Positions 34,457 to 43,759 of a stretch of DNA of 64,000 nucleotides are shown in pieces (within the stretch, counting starts at the first letter, position 1; each line of letters starts with the position of its first letter). Made by a program: the position numbers and the translations under genes. Below the pieces are notes generated by a model. It was not told the DNA's origin and searched no databases. It was given only the letters and a program-made list of their open reading frames with translations. The stretch covers positions 2,874 through 66,873 of the forward strand of contig WSYH01001190.1 in assembly GCA_036426205.1 (NCBI GenBank), given 5' to 3'. Source of the stretch: Ascaphus truei (lineage: Eukaryota > Chordata > Amphibia > Anura > Ascaphidae).

Positions 34457-35720
34457 CTAGGGGCTGAATAGGGCAGCTATTGGACTTTTTGCACCACAGA
34501 GAGTTAATTTAATATTCCCTAGAGAAAAACAGCAGCTGAAGCTAATCTGCCTACTCTGAATTATCAGGAAGTGTCTTAAGAGTATGGAAGCAGCAAGGCA
34601 CTAAGAGACAGTTTTCCCCTGCTTGGTGCCTTAGGGACTGCCCACATTCTCCACCATATTGTGATGCTGACACCACATTGCAGTCTCTTTTGTCTCAGGC
34701 CCTTACTATCAGGGCCGCCAGCTAAGCCAGTTGTCAGCCCAAAACATGCCCTGGCATAGGCAATAAGGTAAAAGCAGTCTTTGTAAACATTAGAAAGGGT
34801 TTTGCTTATCTTAGTCCATCTGGCGATGTCCCTGCTTCAGCACAGTCTATCGACCTTCCTTCTTCTCTTTGGGATGCCACCCCACAGGAGCTCAGAGAAA
34901 CACCTGTGTTCCTCTGTAACTAATCTTCTCCTGAGGAAGCTGTCTATGTACAGCGAAACGTGTAGAGCTTGCTAAGTTAGTCTGCTGCAGCTGCCCACGA
35001 AGTGAAGATGACTGAGTTTGCTGCCGATCCACCGCTGTCCGTCTCCATTGCCTTCAACCGGATGTCGTCACCCGTTTACCGGAAGTGACGTCAGACGCCA
35101 TCCATCGGCGGAGAGGTTGGAGCTGTGGGAGGACGGGAGTACTCTTACCATCCAGGATCAGCACTCTACTGTCTCACGATACCCTTATGTGTACAGAGTT
35201 ATTGTACTTATTTTTCCCTGATCCTGAATCTATTCCCCTGCTGGAGATACAACTTCACCTATACTGACAGAGTAAGACCATTGCCCGTTTATATTCCACT
35301 TGTTGTAAGTAGGAATTTCTACAGAGCGAAGATATCTAATATACTCTGATAGTATTGATATACTGCACTATTATTGTTTTTATTTTCTATTTTTTTGGTG
35401 TGTTCCTGAAATCATCGCTCCCTTCCCACCCCGGACCAAGACTGCCTCTGTAACCAGCCGTCACTGCTTCTGCACAGCTCTCTCAGCAGTGTCTCTCACA
35501 CTTCTTTAGCCAGCCTCCATTAGCTGAAGAGCTCCTCTGTCTCCCCCCCTTCTCTGGGGAAAACTGTCTCTTAGTGCCTTGCTGCTTCCATATTCTTAGG
35601 AAACTTCCTGATCATTCAGAGTAGGCAGATTATTATCAGCTGCTGTTTTTCTCTAGGGAGGATTAAATTAACTCTCTGTTGTGCAAAAAGTCCAATAGCT
35701 GCCCTATTCAGCCCCTAGAG
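34457..35720. repeat. 1.26-kb segment with ~160-bp inverted ends, containing hammerhead 2
   Basis: 34457-34617 (CTAGGGGCTGAATAGGGCAG to GAGACAGTTTTCCCC) is the reverse complement of 35562-35720 with few differences. The interior holds a hammerhead-like motif and GC-containing sequence. The right arm abuts the minus-strand PLE 3' region. It may be an inverted pair of PLE termini or a separate fold-back element. Confidence 0.7.
34928..34967 (+). ncRNA. Hammerhead-ribozyme-like motif 2
   Basis: Stem I is CTC/GAG (three pairs). The core is CTGAGGA, then the extra A. Stem II is GCTGT/ACAGC with loop CTATGT, then GAAA and CGTGTA. It lies about 600 bp downstream of the PLE endonuclease fragment on the same strand. 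I see no clear TATA box here. Stem I is shorter than in motif 3. Confidence 0.6.
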
Positions 35721-36484
35721 GACAGCGATAGCACCACAATAAATAATGGATTGACTTTAATATTTTAATTATTATAATAAATATGATATAATAATCCAAA
35801 ATACAAAGGGTATAAATTGATAATGATAACACCAAAAAGAACAGCAAAAATGGAAAATTAATGATTGAATATGAGAAGAGAAAAAGATATATACATGTAA
35901 AAACAAAAAAGAGGGGAAGAAATGAAAAAAAAAATAAGAAAAAAAGGCAGAAGAAAGATATAAAAAATAGAAAAGAAGGAACCACTATTTTATAAAAGAA
36001 AACTAACATTTTGTGCTGCAATGTACAATTTACAGTATATGCATCAATCATAACAATATAAAAAAAAACATCAATAGAGTTCAAAAGATTACAGATATAT
36101 AGAACTGTTTAGAGCACATATTTTTTAAACTGAAGAAGCAGCTGATAAATAAAACTCATAGAAAATGTAAAACAAATTCATAAAAAATTATGAAGTTCCC
36201 AGTCTATGTTAATACAATCTGGGATTAAAGTTTTGAGGGGGAAAAATCCAAAACATTTCTCTGCGATTTAATTGAGCCATCTTTTCTCCCCCTAATATGT
36301 GGGGGGATATGCTCTAGTGCTGAAAAATGGACATTTTTAAGATCCCCTAAAGGACAATTCGTCCAATGCCTAGATACAGGATATCTTAGATCTTTATCAC
36401 GCATTGATCTGATGCTCCATAATATGAGCCTTGAGCGGCCTGATGGTATGCCCAGGTAATCCTTGATCTTTAATTGTATTAGAT
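35703..36484 (-). pseudogene. Penelope-like element B, C-terminus and 3' region (minus copy)
   Basis: The minus strand reads GRSRLILWSI (frame-shifted GIY-YIG part), then LEHIPPHIRGGEKMAQLNRR and EMFWIFPPQNFNPRLY, the typical PLE C-terminus (RREMFWIF). The T-rich 3' region continues to 35703. It is the inverted counterpart of 41990-42420 plus 48296-48600. An open frame at 35704-36084 is part of this T-rich 3' region and is not a gene. At 36031-36037 it has TACAGTA where the other copy has only TA. Confidence 0.8.
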
Positions 36485-36512
36485 ACTAATCTAAAAATTC
36501 AAACTGATTATA

Positions 36513-36552
36513 CAGCTAAACCCCGTTATAGCGCGTCCTCGGGGGCCACCCG
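36513..36552. mobile_element. Left terminus of a pogo/Tigger-like TIR element
   Basis: After a TA, CAGCTAAACCCCGTTATAGC is the inverted match of the sequence ending at 41327, which reads (reverse complement) CAGCTTAACCCCATTATAGC. TA flanks both. A CAG terminus with TA duplication fits pogo/Tc1-type elements. Everything between 36553 and about 41160 appears to be later insertions. Confidence 0.55.
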
Positions 36553-37087
36553 ATCCGATGACAATTCATCTTACGCTATTTTTTCATCTTTTGTGAGGTT
36601 TGTATGTTCTCCACTCTTTTTATAAGAAAGGGCTTCCAAATTTTTGGTCACTAATTGAAAGAAAACGTCCAGATGGTTTCCCTTGGCAAATTTAGGGAAA
36701 AACTGAGATTTCGGTCTAAATTTAGAATGTACATATTCTGGACTTCTCAATTCTGAAGTTGTAGGACTATCTGTACTGTTGTTATGTGTCTCATTCCAAT
36801 TTCTGGTTTCTGCTTCTTTGCTCATGAAAAATCTCTTTAAATCTCTTTAAGGTAAGTGACCTTAGGAATTTATGTGTATCTACATAAAGACCAAATTTAT
36901 TTGGTCCAATAGTGGGGGCAAAGGTAAGTCCCTTACTAATAACTTTATTTTGACTGGCTGTAAGGATTTTCTTGCTGATATTAAAAATATTTTTATTTAA
37001 TAAAGTTTTCGTGTTTTTCCGTGTTCTACCCCCTCGTCTCCCTCTGACATGCGTCTTTTGTTTCTTGGTTTTGTGCTTGGAGAACAT
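36553..37087 (-). pseudogene. Penelope-like element A, inverted N-terminal portion
   Basis: The minus strand reads from MFSKHKTKKQKTHV through NISKKILTASQNKVISKGLT and FAPTIGPNKFGLYVDTHKFL, then LEALSYKKSGEHTNLTKDEK. This is the PLE N-terminal region that normally precedes the RT. A 10-bp tandem duplication (ATCTCTTTAA twice, 36831-36850) breaks the frame. The last 60 bp (36553-36612) are the inverted duplicate of 37079-37138 with two differences, so the protein continues on the opposite strand at 37079. Confidence 0.85.
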
Positions 37088-39025
37088 ACAAACCTCACAA
37101 AAGATGAAAAAATAGCGTTAGATGAATTGTCATTGGATACAACAATTGTAATAAAACCAGCAGACAAGGGAGAGGGTGTAGTTATCATGGACCACAGCTA
37201 CTATATGCTGGAGGCCAATAGAATCTTGGGTGACACTAATACTTATCAAAAACTCAAAAATAACCCCACTACCCTTTACAAAAAAGAATTACAATCTCTG
37301 TTGGAGGATGGGAGAAGACGGGGAATATTGGAAGAATATGAATTTCAATTCTTAAATGTGGAGGACCCAATATTCCCCGTCTTCTATTTCCTACCTAAGA
37401 TACACAAAGATCTCATGCATCCCCCTGGAAGACCAATAATCTCCGGTATAGGATCTCTGACGGCGAATCTATCAGAGTTTGTAGATAGCTATCTACAAGA
37501 GATTGTTAAAAAACAGAAATCATATCTAAAAGATACTACTGATGTAATTCTACTGTTAAGTGACATCCAATGGCAAGACAACTACATACTGGTCACCACT
37601 GATGTGACAGCTCTGTACACATCAATCAAACATGTGGATGGATGCAGAGCTGTCAGGCTATTTCTGGAAAAAGAGGGAAATATTCCCAACACACAAATAG
37701 AATTTCTAATTAAATGCATTGAATTTGTTCTGAATAGGAACTTCTTCTGGTTCTGTGATGACTTCTTTTTACAACTGTGTGGGACCGCCATGGGGACCAA
37801 ATTTGCGCCCAGTTACGCCAATCTTCTTATGGCAATGTGGGAAGACCAATACATATGGTCTTGGATTGGTCTGGACGCAAATTTGGTCACATGGCGGAGA
37901 TATATAGATGACATTCTCTTCGTGTGGAAAGGTACGGTAGAGGATCTTAATATATTTCTTCTGTACCTAAATAATAATGAACTCAATCTAAGGTTTACAT
38001 CCACCTTTAGTGCCTCTTCCGTGAACTTCCTTGACCTAACCATTTATTTAGAGGACAACATCATTAAAACCAAAAACTATTTCAAAGATGTGGATGCCAA
38101 TAATTACATCTTACAGTCAAGCTGCCATCTCAATAGGTGGATTACAAATATCCCATATGGCCAATATCGACGTCTTAAACGTAATTGTTCAGACAACAAT
38201 GTGTTTAAAGAACAATCGGTGGTACTATCGAGGAAGTTCAGGGAAAGACGATATAAAGAGGATGTCATCAAAAATGCTTTGGAAAAAACTGTAAATACTA
38301 CAAGGGAATCAATGCTGAAACCTTCAGTTAAAAACCCACCCAGTAACAGTGTTCATGTGCCATTCATTACACAATACAACAGGGATGCATATAAGATCAA
38401 TAATATCCTCAACTCACACTGGTCTATATTAAAGAATGATCCCATTATTGGAAAACATCTACCAGATAGAGTTAAAATGTTGTATAGAAAAGCTCCTAAT
38501 ATCAAAAATTTTGTGGCCCCTAGTGCCTTACGAAGACAAAATAAATCTAAATACACTGGCTGGTTAAACCCCTTGAAAGGATTTTTTAGTTGCAAAATGT
38601 GCACTGCTTGCCACTATAGTTCTATAATTACTAACAGTTTCAAATCGCATGCTACACAAAAAACTTATAATATAAAACAGCATCTCAACTGTAGATCTAG
38701 CTATGTGATTTATCTCATTGAGTGCGAGTGCGGTCTTCAATATATAGGGAAAACCATCCGCCCCCTAAAGACACGCATTTTGGAACATATTGGCAACATA
38801 AAAAAGAAACTCACAACACATAGTGTTTCTAACCATTTTTTATTAGTGCACAACTCAGACCCTAAGGGGTTAACTTTTAAAGCAATAGAGCAAGTCATGT
38901 CACACTGGAGGGGTGGCAATAGACATTCAGCTCTCCTTAAGAGAGAATCATTTTGGATGTTTGAGTTGCAAACCATGTCCCCCTCTGGTCTGAACTTAGA
39001 ATTTGATATCAAACCATTTTTATAA
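37079..39025 (+). CDS. Penelope-like element A: reverse transcriptase + GIY-YIG endonuclease ORF
   Basis: A 648-codon uninterrupted frame. Its first credible residue is the G of GEHTNL at 37079; the ATG at 37049 lies in antisense of the inverted N-terminus and is spurious. Numbering from 37049: IKPADKGEGVVIM (residues 33-45), YFLPKIHKD and PPGRPIIS (112-130), motif A VTTDVTALYTS (D185), motif B AMGTKFAPSYANL (about 247), catalytic YIDD (285-288) and NFLDLTIYL (about 330). A C-x2-C-x2-C segment (C515, C518, C521) leads to the GIY-YIG nuclease YVIYLIEC (552) and YIGKT (565), ending RESFWMFELQTMSPSGLNLE. PLEs retrotranspose by target-primed reverse transcription. All key RT residues are present. 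It contains no TACAGTA motif and looks young, but it lacks a co-linear N-terminus, so it is probably not autonomous. Confidence 0.95.
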   Translation, partial: GEHTNLTKDEKIALDELSLDTTIVIKPADKGEGVVIMDHSYYMLEANRILGDTNTYQKLKNNPTTLYKKELQSLLEDGRRRGILEEYEFQFLNVEDPIFPVFYFLPKIHKDLMHPPGRPIISGIGSLTANLSEFVDSYLQEIVKKQKSYLKDTTDVILLLSDIQWQDNYILVTTDVTALYTSIKHVDGCRAVRLFLEKEGNIPNTQIEFLIKCIEFVLNRNFFWFCDDFFLQLCGTAMGTKFAPSYANLLMAMWEDQYIWSWIGLDANLVTWRRYIDDILFVWKGTVEDLNIFLLYLNNNELNLRFTSTFSASSVNFLDLTIYLEDNIIKTKNYFKDVDANNYILQSSCHLNRWITNIPYGQYRRLKRNCSDNNVFKEQSVVLSRKFRERRYKEDVIKNALEKTVNTTRESMLKPSVKNPPSNSVHVPFITQYNRDAYKINNILNSHWSILKNDPIIGKHLPDRVKMLYRKAPNIKNFVAPSALRRQNKSKYTGWLNPLKGFFSCKMCTACHYSSIITNSFKSHATQKTYNIKQHLNCRSSYVIYLIECECGLQYIGKTIRPLKTRILEHIGNIKKKLTTHSVSNHFLLVHNSDPKGLTFKAIEQVMSHWRGGNRHSALLKRESFWMFELQTMSPSGLNLEFDIKPFL

Positions 39026-39417
39026 TCTGCTAACCTATGTATTTAACGTTCCGTTTCTATCTCCCCTATAGATACCACCCACTACTGTTTTCATTTGATG
39101 TGTGATACTATAGATCTTTTTATGGCCCAATTTTAAAATGATTTTTAATGAGTTTTTTAGTTAATGAGTTTTTTAATTAGTTTTTAATTAGTTTGTAACC
39201 TTTTTTGAATTCTACATATGTCTGATGTAGACGATTAACACAATATATGCATCCACTAGCTAATACATTATGTGTTTAAAATTGCACTTTGCACATTACC
39301 TATGGTGCCCCTACGATATCTAATAGGCCCATTATCTAATCTGCCTTGGCTATCTCAGTTAAGCCTTCACCGTACGATCCCTGTTAAAGTATCCACCTAT
39401 GAGAGATGAGATTACAA

Positions 39418-39425
39418 TATATAAG
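39418..39425 (+). promoter_or_regulatory. TATA box upstream of hammerhead 3
   Basis: TATATAAG starts 26 bp before the 5' strand of ribozyme stem I. Transcription started from it would begin at or next to the ribozyme, as expected for the internal promoter in a PLE terminal unit. Confidence 0.55.
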
Positions 39426-39443
39426 CTCCCCACATCTAAACAA

Positions 39444-39488
39444 CGTCACTCCTGAAGAAACCGAGAAGGTGAAACGCGTAGAGTGACG
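39444..39488 (+). ncRNA. Hammerhead-ribozyme-like motif 3 (best example)
   Basis: Stem I is a perfect 8-bp pairing, CGTCACTC (39444-39451) with GAGTGACG (39481-39488). The core is CTGAAGA. An extra A precedes stem II ACC/GGT with loop GAGAA. The core GAAA and CGCGTA follow, with predicted cleavage after GTA. It lies 420 bp downstream of the intact PLE ORF on the same strand. Stem III is minimal. Confidence 0.85.
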
Positions 39489-39996
39489 CTGTTTGCCCCA
39501 ACCGGAACCTCTGGATGCGGATGTCGTCACTTCCGGCTGCCGGTGATACGCATTCATGACACGCACGCCAGCACAGAGGGAAACTTGAGAGAAGACCCAT
39601 CCGGTTGCTGAGTTTGCAGAGATCCATGTTGTGATCTATATGCTTTTTTACCTTACACATCATGTGAGTTGATTGGATTTGTTTTTACCCGTATTAAATG
39701 TGTTATACAGTCTACACTATGTCCAGTATCGTCTTACCTTAAGGTCCTGTGTGGAGGATACCGGTCTGGTGATATCCCGTTTGCACGGATTACAACCACT
39801 ACTTAAAGATACCTTTATGTGCCTTTTCTCTACCTCACGTTTGTGAGTATTCTGTATATTCATCCTAGCTAGCAGTTTATTATCACACCATTGACTTTAC
39901 AATATTGCACTATAAGCATTTGTCTTTTGTTTCAACACGGTATGCGCTTCCCGATGACCCCTCTCTTCACTTGCCACAAGGATTGAGAAAGCAATC

Positions 39997-41064
39997 CTAC
40001 ACCGGGTTATAGAAAAGAATAGAGGCTGGGGCGCTCCCTTATTTATTAGGCTTGTTGTATGGCCTATTTTTAATGTATAACCAAAATAAGGGGTAGTGTA
40101 TACTTGCCCTTGTTGTTTTCTGCAGCTGGACCTGTAGAGAAGATAAAGCCCGGAATCTTCTTGAAATGGCAGTAGAATCGATGGATCGGTCAGCGCACGG
40201 GTTTTTTGCTCACAGGATGAAAAGAGAAAAATGGGGGACACGTGATTAGTGTTTAAATAGACAAAACATTTAACCAATAATACAATGTGGTTGTCTAAAA
40301 TTGATCTTGTTTAAAATAAAAAATAAAATAAATAAAAAAAATATATATATATATATATAATAGAGAAGGGAAAATGTATATACCTTGGTTAAAAGCCTGA
40401 ATTCGGGCTTGGATGGAAAGGTCTGAATAAAAACCACTTCATAAATTTAAAAAGTTTTTAAATGGAATCGTTGTTAATGGTGGGATGAGGGATGTGAAAT
40501 AAGATGTAGAACGGTGGGCAGGTGATGCGCCTCTTGCGCAGCCTGCTGCCAAACAGGGATGGTTGATGCTGTTAGTGCAGTACTAGGCAGCCTGCTGTCT
40601 GGCTAAAATAGTGATGCTGGTTTGGCAGTGTTCGTTGTATTTAAATGTTGCCGGAAGCAGTAGCTTCCTCCTCCTTCAATTAGAAGCCATTCACCTGCCC
40701 CCACCGTTCTTACATCTTTTATTTCACATCCCTCATCCCACCATTAACAACAGAATTCATTTAAAAACTTTTTAAATTTATGAAGTGGTTTTTATTCAGA
40801 CCTTTCCATCCAAGCCCGAATTCAGGCTTTTAACCAAGGTATATACATTTTCCTTCTCTATTATATATATATATATATATTTATTTATTTTTTTTTTTTT
40901 TTTTTATTTTAAACAAGATCAATTTTAACACCAACATTGTTTATTGGTTATATGTTTTGTCTATTTAAACCACTAATCACTGTCCCCCATTTTTCTCTTT
41001 TCATCCTGTGAGCAAAAAACCCGTGCGCTGACCGATCCATCGATTCTACTACACCGGGTTATAG
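39997..41064. mobile_element. Giant fold-back insertion with 16-bp direct repeats, inside PLE A 3' region
   Basis: CTACACCGGGTTATAG occurs exactly at 39997-40012 and 41049-41064, consistent with a target duplication. Between them the left arm 40171-40524 is the near-perfect reverse complement of 40691-41050. The loop (40525-40690) contains duplicated CAGCCTGCTG words. Small differences include the lengths of the TA and T tracts in the middle of the arms. There is no coding sequence. Bases 40013-40170 have no inverted partner. Confidence 0.8.
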
Positions 41065-41159
41065 CTGCATCCGACGTTTGTATAAGTATCACCATTTATT
41101 ATATTATTATATTATGTGTATCACATGTTTATGCTAAGGAACACTATATATATGAGCGC

Positions 41160-41329
41160 CACACTTGGTTAACCCCCTTTTTCCACATACACAGTGTGTG
41201 CAGTGTGGCAGTGTGGCAGTGTGGAAAAAAATTTTTTAATTTTTTTTTAAACGGGAGCCACGTGAAAACCACATTATAACCGAATTCGCGTTATAACGGG
41301 TCACGCTATAATGGGGTTAAGCTGTATTT
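41160..41329. mobile_element. Right part of the pogo/Tigger-like TIR element
   Basis: Includes a GTGTGGCA tandem (41203-41223), an A/T run and CGCGTTATAACGGGTCACGC. It ends with the inverted terminus at 41306-41327 followed by TA. It is the counterpart of 36513-36552. The exact left boundary against PLE A is not clear. Confidence 0.45.
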
Positions 41330-41334
41330 AGAAA

Positions 41335-42420
41335 AGTCAATGCCAGAAATACCTACTTGAGAGCTGATAGTAGTCATCCACAAGCTCCCTTAAAAGGTAT
41401 CGCAAATGGCCAGTTTCTGAGATTAAAGAGACTGTGCTCATATAAGACATAATTTATTATTCAATCACAAGAACATACGTCAAGATTTATCTCTAGAGGT
41501 TATAAAAAGGAAGACCTCAAAAAAGCATTTGATTATGCAAATCAGATGAATATCGTTGACCTTATACAAATGGTCAAAAAAAAGAATAAGACTAATACAA
41601 AGCTTAGATCTGTAAAATCAACAGGTGCTCATAGTGAACAATATTCGTCATTGTTTATAACACAATATAATAGACAAGCCAACAAAATCAAGGCAATTGT
41701 GGCAAAACATTGGGAAGTTTTAAAATTGGACGAAGAATTAAAACCTTTTTTTCTGAATGGTCGAAGATTTGTGTTCACTAAAGCTAAAACAGTGGGTTTA
41801 TCCAGCCTTTTTGATTCAAGGTGTAATAGGAATGCATTTAATGTTCTGAAAGGGAGTTATAGATGCGGTACATGCTCTGTACAGTATGCTCATATACTGT
41901 ATGAAATAAATTAAATTGGTAAAATGTATCAATACAAAGAGATCATTTAAAATTCAATCTTTCCAAAATTGTAATACATCCTTCGTTGTATGCTTAATTC
42001 TCTGCGCATGTGGAAAGGGTTATGTAGGACGTACAATCAGGCCGCTCAAGGCTCATATTATGGAGCATCTTAGATCAATTTGTCATTAAGATCTAAGATA
42101 TCCTGTATCTAGGCATTGGACGAAATGTCCTTTAGGGGATCTTAAAAATATCTAGTTTTAGCACTAGAGCACATCTCCCCACATATTTGGGGGTACATAG
42201 GATGGCTCAGTTAAATCGCAGAAAGATGTTTTGGATTTTTTCCCTAAAACTTTAATCCCAGATAGTACTAACATAGACTGGGAACGTCATCATTTTATAT
42301 GATTTTTTTTAATACATTTTCTATGAGTTTTTGTTTATGAGCTGCTTCTTCTATTTAAAAAAATGTGCTCTCTACAGTTCTATATATCTGTAATCTTTTG
42401 AACTTTATTGATTTTTATAT
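41335..42420 (+). pseudogene. Penelope-like element B, linker, GIY-YIG and 3' region (plus copy)
   Basis: Translated blocks: KGIANGQFLRLKRLCSYK, FISRGYKKEDLKKAF, then FITQYNRQANKIKAIVAKHW and RCGTCSV. Next come frame-shifted GIY-YIG remnants near 42000, a SGRSRL-type block, and the C-terminal region matching 36484-36150 inverted. Two TACAGTA/TACTGTA motifs (41880-41886 and 41895-41901) fall in the cysteine-rich segment and break its C-x2-C-x2-C spacing. The 3' region stops at a TA tract and resumes at 48296. Confidence 0.8.
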
Positions 42421-42490
42421 ATAATATATATATTTTATATATATATATATATATTATATATATATATATATATAATATATATATATATAT
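42416..42490. repeat. (TA)n tract, left edge of a ~5.8-kb insertion
   Basis: TATATA tract that interrupts the PLE B 3' region. Its counterpart is at 48196-48290, after which PLE B sequence continues. The insertion therefore entered, or recombined at, a TA microsatellite. Confidence 0.7.
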
Positions 42491-42942
42491 GAACTATCAA
42501 ATAATCAGAGGAATCAGCGGGCGGAAACATGAGGAAGGGGGAAGGAAAAGGGAAGCTGAGGGCATGCGAGAAGACTCCTTACGCTAGTGGGGGGGAGGAC
42601 ACAGGAACAAAAAGGATTGAATAGGAAGCCTGAGCATGCAGTGCGAGTATTGGTTTGACGAACGACAGATAAAGACAAAGTAGTACTACAAGGAAGAGTG
42701 AAGTGTACGGGTTTGGCGGGGGACAGCCTGAGTAAGGTAAGGTAGAGCATGCGAGGCGATTGGGACTGTTCATGAAAAAGGTGGGGGGACTTCTAGAGCT
42801 AACATCGTATCTTGTGAAGTTATTGGGATGAGGGGCTAATATATGGATATGGGGAATATATATGATATGAGTTATAATTATATATTATACAGAGAGGAGT
42901 AGGATCATATTAGAACTCTAGAGACATCTCAGTTTGACCCTA
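42491..42942. other. Unassigned sequence between TA tract and LTR
   Basis: About 450 bp, purine-rich on the plus strand at its left end, with no match to PLE or to the LTR. No credible coding region. It arrived with the insertion but its origin is not recognised. Confidence 0.4.
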
Positions 42943-43759
42943 TGGTAGCGGATAATTTTCTGGCCCGGCCTGACCCCCCAATCACTCACATGGCCCCTGT
43001 GGTCTAACCGGACCCCCTTACAGTGTGAATATGCCTGATGGTTGCACATGCTGGGCTACAGGACTCCTAGTCTCCCGCATGATGGCGTGATGGGGAGGAC
43101 CCGTCAGACAGACAGCTGAGGTAGTGTGCTGTTCTCACCTAGTTCCAGTGCAGCGCCCTCCACCTCACCCAGGGTCCTGCTGATCCGCAAGGGGAGATCC
43201 TACGGCGAGAACTCCTCCGTGGTGCTCCTCTCTGTACACTCATTCCAGATAGGTACACGAGAGGTTTCTGGCTGAACTCATCTTTTGACAGCAGTAGGGG
43301 CAACTGCCTCCACAAGGAGTATCTTCAGCCGCTCATCTCCCAGTGCTCCCTTTTGATAGGTTATATCACCTAGATCAGGGATTCACTATTCCCGCAGTAA
43401 TCACTGTCCTGTGCCAGGTCCCGTGACACAGCCTCCCATGGAGTTACTATATCAGTAAACTGACAGAACTCCTCCTCAACTGGACTTGAACTAGTACAGC
43501 AACTCAGGTAGAAAACTTTCCAGCAACTAACTTTAGAACACAGTGCTTGTGCCTTATGTAAGCTTCTGAGGCTGACACAGTCTCTGACATCACTAACCAT
43601 GGAGGTCAGGAGCATGTGACCAGTCCCAGCCATACACAGAGCACCCCACGCATATGTGTGGGAGGGAAAACCTCCATGCGTACTGCTGGCATGCCCACAC
43701 TTACGCAGCCTTACTGCCAGCAGTGAGAGATGACTGTAGGCATTTACATGACCGCTACA
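42943..43759 (-). mobile_element. LTR, 3' copy (817 bp)
   Basis: Direct repeat of 47408-48194. Shared blocks include TCTGGCCCGGCCTGACC, GGGGAGGACCCGTCAGACAG, CGAGAACTCCTCCGTGGTG and CATGACCGCTACA. On the minus strand it starts TGTAGCGGTCATG and ends near CGCTACCA, following TG...CA rules. It is preceded on that strand by a purine tract, AGGGGAGAA (43760-43768), which looks like the polypurine tract. Confidence 0.85.

Noticed and set aside
35704..36084. 126-codon Phe/Leu-rich minus-strand frame, membrane-protein-like
   Set aside because: It lies in the T-rich 3' region of a PLE; the paralogue at 48296-48600 does not keep the frame.
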